Source: Acridotheres tristis
Lineage: Eukaryota; Chordata; Aves; Passeriformes; Sturnidae
DNA: 64,000 nucleotides
Reading direction: 5' to 3'
Assembly: GCA_037013685.1 (NCBI GenBank)
Contig: CM072894.1
Location: 10,617,449 to 10,681,448, forward strand
Each line of letters begins with the position of its first letter. Within the stretch, counting starts at the first letter, position 1. The translations under genes and the position numbers were made by a program. This document shows positions 13,101 to 25,100 of the stretch, in pieces. A model generated the notes under the pieces. The model was not told where the DNA came from. It made no database searches and saw only the letters and a list, made by a program, of their open reading frames with translations.

Positions 13101-16100
13101 AGGGTCCGATGAAATTGAGATCCACAGATGTTCCATGGACAGAAAACTGTTTAGGATAGAAAAACAGTTGTTTGCATAAAAATGCACTGCAGCACTAGAG
13201 CAAACTTTAACTTGGAGACAAGTGAAAAAGCTGTTTTACTTTTTCACACATAAATATTAGCTCCAATTTGTTTCAGACTGTCAGTCATGGCCATTCCTTA
13301 TAGATACTTAGCAGTAATTTCAATTGTCAGCAAGTGATTAACAGGGAATTTTATAAGCATAAAGAATTATTTCTAGATAATTTAAGAACTAAATATTTAC
13401 TGAGGAAATTTTAACTTAAAAAAAGGAAGTCATTCAGTCTGAGAAAGGAAATACATTGAATGACCTAAACACCCAATCAAAAATATCAGCTCAGAATCTG
13501 AGTTGTCAAATACATGCAATTGCAGATGTGCATAGCTATCACAAACTAATGCCCACAGCTATTTCATTAACAGTTCTGAATACTAAGCTATAGAAAGTAA
13601 ATTGATGACAGCATGGCAAGAGAGAACGGCTAAATTCCTTTCTCCAAATTGCAGCTTTGCCATCTGTTTATCTTGATTATTATTCTTTTTAGTCTTCTTT
13701 CAGCAAAATTTGGGAGCTCCAAACTGCTCAGTACAAATTTAATCGAGTCCTTTTCAGCGAAAGTGAAGGATGTTGTTATAAAACTTCCAAAGTTTGAGCC
13801 CTACCACGCTGCAACAGACAGAACAGTTCCTCCCATGGTTTTAACATCAGAGCCTTCTCAGAGGTCCATAGCAGTTCAATCTCAACTGCTGCTGCCCCAC
13901 ACATTTCTCCATCCCAAGAAACATAATTCAAATGGAGAAAACCAACCAACTAAAGAGTTACTAATCTTGAGTAGAATCTGGCCCTCATCACACAAAAGCC
14001 AGGAGCACTGGCAGGAAAGGATAAAATGATGGAAATAGGAGCACAGGACTATACCAGCTTTAACTTACGTATTGCTAAGGAATCACATTCTGCAGTAGAA
14101 ACTGCAAAAATAGAAGCAATTTTTGGTGATTTGAACTCTGACAATGCAGCTTTAGAGAAAACCACACAGGCCAGGGTACTGGGAAAAGTACTGGAGCAGT
14201 TAACAGCATATACTTAGTGTGAGTGTAACCACTTCCTTTGCTTTTCTTTGTATATTTGATTAAGCTAGGGAATAAGAGGGTAAAAGTCAGGCTCTGCTTC
14301 CCTTACTGAAGAGGCTGTAAAGCTTAAGTGCTCAGAAGATCACAGCAACAAATTATGCTTCTGGTCAGGTTAGTTTTAGGAGGGATTAATAACCAATTAA
14401 GAGAGATCCATGCTCCAAGTGTAAACTGAAAGATGACCGAAATTAATATGACCTGCAAACAAGACAACTTTTATGCATGAAATAAAGATTCAGAAAATGT
14501 AGCACTACCAGAAGGGACCAGCCCTTTAACAAATTGTGTTAGTAGAAATTTAGGAGTTGTATATCGAAGTTGGTAAACAAAAAGCTCCTCTGCTCTTCCC
14601 TCACACTTGAATTCAATTTCCTCTGAGAGCCCAACTACCCTGCATGTTACTCCTAGAATAAGAATGTTTGACACAAAATGCACCCAGCCCTTGAAGTCAG
14701 GGTGATCTAACTCTTGAGATCAGCCAAGTGGTAACAGCTATGACAATACTGAAAGTCTCCCTGTAAGCTGCTCTTATGAATTATGCTGCTTTTCACTCAC
14801 TTCATCCCAAGTTGTCAAAAAGCACATATCAGCCTTTGCTCATCTGTGTTAGCTTGTTAACTATTAAACACATGGAGATGAAAACCATGAAGTACATGAA
14901 GCTGCATAATAACATTGTTAAAGGCAATTCTTCTTCTAAAAAGCATGATTTCACCAAGAGGTTTATTTGTCCTGAGAAGATTATATTTGCCTCAATGAAT
15001 TTTGAATTCTGAAGTAAAACTTAGATTCCATAACTTAGATCCATTTTACAACCCTAGCTTTCAAATTTTTCAGATGCTTTTTGGAGCAAACATACCATGC
15101 TATCTGAGAAGTGCCTGAGTTACCAGAAAATAGAGTAATATTTGGAAATCCAGCTCCTCAATTACTGCTAGTTAAGCACTCAAGATGACTCCTGAATTTT
15201 AAAATTCTTGGTCTACAATTTTGTCATGAAACCCACATATTTTGTGGCTTGTTTCACAGTGGCCATCCAAGTTTACAGTGGAAAATATGAGTAATAGCTA
15301 CATTTAAACAGAATGGACTTCAGGAAAAATACTTGTGTCAGATCTGACAAAACAAAAGCAAACTGCAAGCCAAAATCAAGTTAGGAAACATGTCTCTTAC
15401 TTTAGCCTTTATATGATTCTTATTTCAAACAATCAGACACATTAAAAAAAATTGAATTAGTACCTGTGGCACAGAAACAATACTGAAGCAGGTAAGATTA
15501 ACTATTGTGAAATGGTAAGGAACTGGAGTGCCCCACACGAGGTACAGCATCACAGAGATCAGCATGAGTGGGATAATGAATTCTGTGCCTGTGCTGTGGC
15601 ATGCACTAACGTTGCCAGATACCAAGGCATGCTGGGAGGTTTCCTGCATGGCTGTTACAAGGACTAGCTCCACTTGGTGTCTATTTGTCTGCTGAATGCT
15701 TGCTAAAAAGTAGCTGCAAAGGGATTTGTTTAATATAAAAATAAACATAACAAGTACACAAAAATAGGTTAAACATTCACAACAAAAAGAAACTAAAGTA
15801 ATCAATAGGAGGAGTACTAAAAAGCATAACAGGTACTCAAAGGAAAGGTCAGAATTCCCAGCCATGCTGCAAACTCCATTTCTGTACTACTGGAATCAGT
15901 ACCTACAAATTCCATGAGTCTCAAGTTTGCTATACAGATGAAAACAGAGTAATCCTTAACAGTACTTCAATAGAAAATGTAATTTGGGTCATTATATTCT
16001 TGCTAATATTGCATCCAGTTCACCTGACTAACTGTAATCCCTCTCTGGTTTAGAGGAGTACTAAACACAGGATTATTTATAAAAAATTTTTTTCAGCAGT

Positions 16101-19100
16101 ACATTCAAGAACATATCCTGCAATAGCTAAATGACAGCAACACAGCATAGTCTCTAAAGCAAAACTATATTCTTGCATGTAATTCTAGGCAAATAAGATC
16201 TTTTGAAAGAACTTTGGGTCATACAGGGCCTACTTTCACAGATATTCATCCAGAATTCAAAGCTTAATTTTTAGACAGCAACTTGAATTTGCTGTGCAGC
16301 AGAGAATTCAGCACTGCTACATAAGCTAGAACTAACAAAGGTTCAAAAACATCTCCAAAAAGCATGAATTTAAGGCACAGACTGACAATCTTACATCCCA
16401 CAAAGTAAATCATCAATGGAGCTTATTTGAAGATGGTGTAACACATGATGTCCTGCTTTAGACACCGAGAGAAACATTACATTTTTTACAAATCTCTTAT
16501 AAAAACTCTTCCTGGCCACTGACCCCAATTCCAAGACAAGAAACCAATTATGGTTAGTCAAGGCATTCTATTCCTGGCAAGAACAACAAAAAATTCTTTT
16601 TAATATGCATACATTTCCATTTGTTAACTTGCAGTGATGTCCATTTCCTTATGAAGTATAAGTATCAATAAGAAAAGCAAAAATTTTCCTTCATATTTAA
16701 CTTTTTATCTATCCAATTCCTCTTCCTCTTAGAAAAGAAAGCAAACCAGAAAATTTTAAAGAGGTAGGTTACTTACAAGAAGAAAGCTCATTGTAGGAAA
16801 AATATATACCCAGTAATTCAATTCTGTTGACTGCCTCAGTCACTGGTGAGAGCATCATTCTGTAGACTGATCTGGAAAGAATGATTTAAAAAGAGGGACA
16901 CAGTCAGGAATTTAAATGCTCTTGACTACTGACACACTTTGCTAATCTATCTTGAGAAGGTCAGTTAACTTCATTGTGTGAATTTCCAAAAGGATATATT
17001 AATTTTATCCATCTTTAAATAAGATTTTCATCTCATCTTCAAAGCCGTTCCAAAAAGGACTACGCTTTCATTTGCTGCTAAAGCCAAAAGATTGTCAGAT
17101 GGGGGCAGGTAAATTGTGATATTCTATGGCAATATGTGACACCACTCCCTAATTAAACCATTGGAATAAAACACAGTAATTAACATGAAATTATTCTAGA
17201 TTCACACTGTTCATTTGTGCTTCCACGAACACAGCAATTTAGGACTATTTATGCTCATACACTTCACAATTCAATACAGGAAAGCTTTCAATGCCAAGAT
17301 TTAAAATCCATATGTTTAAGATAGATGATTATACATATATGCATCTTATAAAGTGAGATGGAAATTGCTTTTTCTTCTGAAAAATTACGTAGTGCCTTTC
17401 ATTAAGGCACACAAAGCTCACAGACCTTCAGAGTGATTCCAGCTAGTGCCATCCAAGCAGTCTTCTTTCCATGGTCAGGGGCCAATCCCTTGAAGTACAC
17501 CTCTGCTGACTGAGGACAGGCACATGGGAGGTATTTTCAAGAACACAGTATTAAAAATATTCTGTCTTCATGCAAAGTCAGTGTATTAACCTTTAAACTT
17601 GCCACGCCACACATTTGTTCAATCTTCACACTGTGGGCAAAAGGTGATCTTCCACAGGTTCTTCACACCACCTGTCCTGCTGCCTTGGATAGCACTTGCA
17701 GTCTCCTCTTTGTGAAGCCAATTCCTGAGTGTCCATAGCTATACTGCACCTCATACACATGAGCTGGCTCCAATACCTATAATCACTAGAGAAAAAGATT
17801 TGTCAGAACAAAAATCCTCACCAGTTCTACATTCTCTTGCATCTTTATTTAAAAAAAAAAAAAAACCAAAACAAAACCTAAAAAAACCTACAGTTCCTAG
17901 CTTTTCCAAACCTATCCTGCTAGCAACCCATCCGACTTTAAGAGTTTCAGGACTGATACTGCATCCACTTCCCCCATTAGAATTTACATTCAATTTATAT
18001 TACTTTGTCAAAGCTCCTTGTCTCCAGGTGACTTCTTAATCACAAATATCCAATATGTACACACTTAATTTCTTTTACTTTGCTATTTTTTCTGTTCCTT
18101 TATTGCAGTGTGCTAAAAATGAAGGCCTTTTGCAAATACAAAGGTCTTTATTGAAAACAGACAAGATGCATTTCATTAGTCCCCTTTTATCCTCCCACAA
18201 CAGATTCATTGTCCACATTATAAAGTAACACCTAAATAATAATTCATGTTCCAAAGATGAGCCTCTTGGCCTTCCTGTTAAACGTTCTGCATCAAAGAGC
18301 AAGAAAAATGAGCTGATTTCAGAAAGACTAAACTTTCCACTACTCAAAATGGAGCCTCTGAGATATCTACACCAATTCTTTTCAGTGGCAAGTAATGATA
18401 GACACATACTTTTCTTCGGGCAAGAACAAGAAAATGGATGTATTGCTGTGTTTTAGAATGATCAAACCTGAATCCGTGTTCAAGATTCTAGCTCCAAAAC
18501 TCTGAAATACAATTAATGGGCACTTCTCTCTCCATGTCACCAATGCCTGTTGCTCAAAAACAAGATATTAAAGTTCAATCTGCTGGACTCAACTTCATAT
18601 TGCAGAAAAAAAAAGCAACTATTGCTATGGCTTTGGGACAACAACACATTTAACAAAACTTTCCTAGTTGCACACAAAATTAAAACATCTTGCTTGTAAC
18701 ATTCCTTTTAGCAAACACTTTAACAAGAGAATCCAGATTATAATCAAGCTTCTAACTGACAGAATAAATGCTGACTCCCATTTATATGAAAAGTGGGATA
18801 AGTCAACCAGTTCTAAATGTTCTGCTGTTCACTGCCAACTACATCAAATTCATATTCTTAGTTAAATATATTTAAAAAAATAAAATATTTCCAACTGTTT
18901 ACAGTATCAATCCAAACCAAAATACTAGTACATTAGAAGACCAGATTTTAAAATGAGAGCTAGAGAGTGGAGTTATATGGATCCAAAAGCATACACTGAA
19001 GTCTTAATTTGTCCAGCAATACAATTTGCATATACTCGGATTCTGATTATACTCAGCATTCCTGATTTATTTGCCACAATTCTACTGATAAAGGCCTGTG

Positions 19101-22100
19101 GTCCTGCTTGGCTTGCAATCCTTCCTAGGCTTAGCTGATATTTCTTTTGTTCTGAGCAGTGGTTTGATCAGAGGTCCTTCTTGGAGGTTCTCTAAGCACT
19201 CCCTGGCACTTAAATCTTACTTGGCCCAATTCTATTATTTTTTTACAAATGACATCTGGCCAAGACCTTTTGTGTAACCTTTCTTATCTTTTTCAGCATA
19301 TAAGGATTTTGTGTTTCAATTGCTTTGCAAAGAATAAATGTCTTTATATAAGAGTTTACATATGCTGACATTCAGTACCTCCCACACCTTACAAAATGGA
19401 AGGAATAATTATTATGTGTTTCTAGTGATCCTTCAGAGACCAAAGAATCACAATTATGGATTTTAATAACTGACCAGCAATCCAAAGCCTAAATGACCTA
19501 CATACATTTTTCAAGTTTTAAAGCTTATCACTAGAAATGTGCCCAAAAATGCCACTAGGAGAGTCCTGCTTTGACTGACAGACTCAATGCATGCTCCAAA
19601 GGGCTGACGATGCACTCATCACTTCATTCCATTCATGAAAAACACAAGAGGTTATATTGCAGATTGACAATTCTGATCTCTGCTCTAATGCTTGGCCTAC
19701 TCACACCTAATAAATCCCACAGAGAAACCCAAGAACTGGTTGAAAACACTTTGCAAATAAATCGAATTGTTTTAGTTAGGCATTCAGTACTAAAGTCCTA
19801 CTAGTTTCCTTATGGACAAAGCTTTAAGTTTCCCTGGCAATGCTGCCATTTAAAAACAGGCAAAAAAATAGGACAACCCTCCCCACCACTGCAAACCATC
19901 CAGCTGGTGATCCTGATAGCTACACACTACAGTTAACTGATAGTGATGTAAACTCCTTATGCCAGCTTGCTTAAGCACAGAAGCACAAATGCACATAATT
20001 AAGATCTGATGTTTGCTTTTTCCTCCAAACATAAATGCAGTATTTGTGTTTGAGCACTGGCAGTAACAACTGTGAACTATGCTACTAATGTCTGATTTAA
20101 AAGTGCTTGTGGCAGAATCCTGTCTAGAGGAACAAAAATAAAATGTATTCAGACAAAGCAACAGTGAAAAGTGCATTAAGAAAATTAAAAGCAGTGATTA
20201 CAGAAGAAAACCATGTATTCTCCTCTCAGAAAGTTATTTATGTATAACATTTCTTAAAATGGATCCAAACACTGTCATTTTCAAAAAAACTAAATTTCTG
20301 AGAGGATATATTTTTCAAGTATGTGCAAATCTTTGCTTTATTAAAAGGGAGAAATATAGTTCAGTACCTGTTTTGCTTATTTTCCTCAAGCATTTCTCGG
20401 GTTAAATAAATCAGTACTAATGGTCCAGAATCTAGATGCATTTATGGCTTCATTTATTAACTCAGTCATACGAATTTATATCTTAAAAAAATACATTGCA
20501 GAACTGAGACTTGTTAAGTTCAGTAAGGGATACAGTGAAAACTGTCTGCAGCTTAAAGGAGCATTTCAAAACTAAACTGAGGCATCCACTTACTAGACAG
20601 TCTCCCAAAATGATCTCTAGCTCTAAACCAGTATCTGAAGGTGCATCCTTCCACTGAGGATCTATGGATTTCAGCTTCTGCTGCAAGTGGCTCTGGCAGG
20701 ATGAAATGAAATTGTTCTCTGGCCTCTTCCTATTGAAGCGTCCTGTAGTGTTTGCTGATGCTGTATAAAATCATTCCTACAGCTGAATCTTTTCTGTGAG
20801 ATATGCACACAGAAAAATTCAGAACAATAATCACCAGAATATTTAAGGCTATACAAAGCTGAATACAGCCAAACTAGCGGCTCTGGAAAAACCACAATCC
20901 AGGTAGGCAGAAAACATCCACCACGTTAGCTCACTGTGAGGTGGTTTTTGGCAGCCACTTCTGCCAAAGCATCCTGCCAAAAATTGTCAACTCATATTGC
21001 TATCAGTCACATTGCTTCCACTGGTAGATTTAACAAAAACAAGTTTTCCCAAGGTGGCACCAAATAAATCTTGATAATCAGTTAAGGAGAGTTTTTTTTG
21101 TTTGCTGTTATGGGATTTTTATTTTCTTAATGTTTGTTTGATTTGTGGTTTCCCTCAGAAAAGCACAAAAGGGCTAACCTATACCAGCTACAAACACTGA
21201 ATGCCACCAGGTATTCTGAAGATGGGCTTTTATCCCAAATGCAGCTGAGTGAAGTCTGGATATGGACCTCCTAACAGAGCAAAACAGCATTCTGCATGTT
21301 CATCACAAAGCTTTAAACAGCCAGTAGGAAGATTAGACAAGTTTTGTATCACAGGCAGACTTTGCTTCAGGTCAACAATACACTTTTCATTAGGTTTCAC
21401 ATGTGCTTGCTTGAGATGAATTAGAGAATCACAGAGTGGCTGAAGTTGGAAGGGGCATCCTGAGACATCTAAACCAAGTCACCTTTTCACAGCAGGTTCA
21501 GCTTGGGCACATGGCTCAGGACATCTGAATATCTCCAAGTATGGAGACCTGGCTCAGTGTTTCACCACCCTTACAGGGAAGTATTTCCTTATATTTAAAT
21601 ATAGCTTCCTGCACATCAGGCAAGTGGGAAATAAACCTCATCTTCTAATCCCAGAAGTTCCTTTTGGGACAAGAGTTTAAAAAACTCATTAGGAATATTT
21701 TAAAAAATTAGATATGCTCTTAATATATCAAAAGGAGCTTCTTTAATTAAAATAGATTGTTAAAGGCATCATCTGGAGATGTACTTACCACTGCTACTTG
21801 ACTACTTTTGTGCTCTAGAGGAAGATAAAAGATTGAGATTTCTAGTATGCAGTAAATAATAAAAACTTCAATTCTCCATATTGCACAAGCATATACGTAA
21901 TTTTCTGCCTACATTTAAAGAAAAGACTTGTGATAAAGCTGAACAGAAGCAGGTGCTTAAATACTTTGACTAATAATAATTTAAGTTAGAGATATCTTTA
22001 CTTACAGCCTTACATGTATTACATGTGCTAAAATCTTCCAAGTCTATCTACAAATCAAAGGGATATTCCTCATCCACATGAAGCACTGACTGTGACAAGA

Positions 22101-25100
22101 TTATTTTCATGAAGAGCAATGAAGAATTGCCTGAAACTGTAAAGTAACAAACATTGCCTCTTACCATTGTCATTACATATGGGAGAACATTCCTGGAAGC
22201 TGAACAATGTGTCCACTGGATATCATGTGGCTAAGTCTGTCCCTTATTTCATATAAACATATTCTACTTGAATAATATTTTTTTAGATCAGCATCCCATA
22301 AACAAATGAGCTAGCACAGAGTCCCGAGATTAGGCAGTGCCCTTCCAAAGAAAATACTCTTCTCTGACAATCAAAGAATTTCAAGTTGAGGGCCTACTTG
22401 CCTACTATTTGTGTAATGTACCATGGAAGCAGCACCTCAAACCACTTTTGGAAAGAAAAACTAGCGTGGATGTGGTATAAATTCCAGAAACCCACGGTGC
22501 AAAGATACTGTCTTTGGCCAAATGCTGACCTTACTTTTGGGCATGCAGAGATCGAAGTTAAAAAAAGGAATGGCAGAAGTTAGTCCCATGCTGAATACAT
22601 TGCAGTATACCCATCTACAAAGCCAGAATATTCTAAGGAAAAGAAGAGAGAAGGGAAATTGGGATACAAGCACACACAAGCCAAAATTTCACTGCCAAAC
22701 CTCAGACTGCAGAAATGATTGGAGGCTGAGCTTTGTCCAATTTTTAAGCAAAAAAAATCCCCTTTTATTACACTCCTTGGGCCACTGTGCATTCTTTTAA
22801 ATCCCAGACAGATTTCCTAATTTAAATTGACTCACACCAAGCAACACAGAGCTTCTTCAAGTCCCAAGTTTCTTGTACACTTAGACAAACTGCAAAGCAC
22901 AGAAACTTGTCATTGAAGTATGTGTTCCATGAACAGCAGAACTACTGATGTTTTTCTGTAGGGACTCTTGCCCTTTGCTCTTCATTTTTCGATTGAAGTA
23001 ATTTCAGCCCTTTCTACCCACCATGTCTTCTGAGCACTGGAGCAGGACAGAGACAGCACATGCAGGCTCCAATGTGCAGAGCCACCACACTGAATTTTCA
23101 GCCTATTTGTTCAAACACACTGTATAAAAGCTGAATTCCCCCCAGTGGAGGCATTCATTTGAATCATCCTAATCAATTAATCCAGCAGTTTTCTTAGTTC
23201 TTCCAGATTATTTGCTCTGCAAGTCCTACTCTTCACTTACAGCAGCCAACAGAGACATTGAAAATGACTGATAGAAAGGTATTAGAAAGGTAGACAGAAT
23301 CAAGATTAAATAAAACCAATTTCCAAAGGGAAACAGAAAAGAGAAAAAGGTGTTTTTAACAGTACTGCAGTTCCAAATACTTTCTACACTCTGATTTTTT
23401 CAGCATTAAAAAAACCAAAACAATCCTATATCCTGTTTTTTTAGCAGCTTCTCCATGCAGCTGACATAAAAGAAACATGGATTTACTTTTCATGCTGAAA
23501 AGCTTTTATTCTCACTTTCATACAACTCAGTAAATTGCCCAGAGAGCGATTTATTCTCCGCTATGATCTCCTGCATATCTTATACCCACACAAAAGATGG
23601 ATGCTGGCAGGCAGAGCTGTCAGTAGGAATTTCAGCAGAAGTAAATTGTTTAGTACTTACAATGCAGCATAATAGCTGTAATTTCATTTGAACTGTTGCC
23701 ATTAATAAAACTACAAGCCAAGACCTAGCCATTCATGACTGTGCAGCCACTGGGAATTTCTCTGTGCACACTTCACCACAGATGCAGGTAGCTCAGTCCT
23801 AGAAGTGTTACTATACCTGAAAGAATGACAAGCCAGGCCTGGCACTTTCCCTCAATAATGAAAGACACAGGTGCATATCAACTGCTAAGGAGTTTCCCAT
23901 CACTATTTAACAGGTGTTTTCACAGCTATTCCCATTCCCTGCCAAAATGCAAACTAGCAATTTCAACGCATATGCGTTGAAAAATGTTTAAAAGGAAACT
24001 ACAATATAATACAGAGATATCCAAATACATGTATATGTAAACTGCACATTACTTGGGCAGGAAGAGTGTTTTTCTGGAGCCTGTTCTTCTGAAATATTAC
24101 AGCTGCTACACATGAAAAGATAGAAATGCAAATACATGAAATATTTGGCTAAAGATATAACATCAGCAGATAGTTGTTCTTCACCTAGACTTTTGGTGAA
24201 GCACCTATTAAAATGCTTTAGCTTAAGTGCTATGAATGATTAAAACAAACTATAGAGTGTTTTCTTGGTGTAAGAAAATGTATACAACCTGAATTCTATT
24301 CTATGCTGTTTATATATTCTTGAATGGAAGCTCAGGAGTGGCATACATGCTATAAAGGCAACGAAACACAGCCAATTTCAGAAAAAGTGCTTTGAGTGTA
24401 GTAAAGACTACTTTTGCTGTGGTACCCTTTCTACTCAAACTGCAGATTTGGCTGCCTCTGACAGGTTAAACTAAATAACCACCCTGCAGGCAGCCCCAGA
24501 GGTCTATATGGGAACTTAGACACTGAAGAGGTGAATAAGCCATTAGTTCTCTCCAGAGGAATTAAGTTTTACATGCATGTCTCTCATCACTGCTAATCAA
24601 CCATGATACACATTCTTTCTGCCAAACTCCCTGAGATGTATGGGTAAACATCCCCAAAGTAAAAAAAAAAAAAAATACTACATACTTCACTTTCCTATCC
24701 AACCTACAGAAGGAGGGAAAAATGAGCAGCTCAGGGGTCAGCCCATGACTGATGTGGTATATGAAAACTGTGACGGCTGCTGTGGGGAAATAAGAACAGA
24801 TGTGGTAAAAGAAGCAGCATGTAAAAAGAAAAGGTCTTCTCCTTTTACAATAACAGAGAACACAGCAAGCAAAGAATAATAGAAGAATGGAGACATGAGG
24901 CACCACAGAGAAAAGGACTAAAATGAAGGCTGACAAAGGCCTCTCAAAAATACAGTATTTCGTGCCGCCATTGCGTGACAGGTGTAAGGATTAATACACT
25001 CAATTATTGATTCTACTTACATATTGCAATAGCTACATGACAAAGACTGGAAGCAAACTCAGTACAATCAGTCTCCACTAAAATTTATAATATGTCACAG

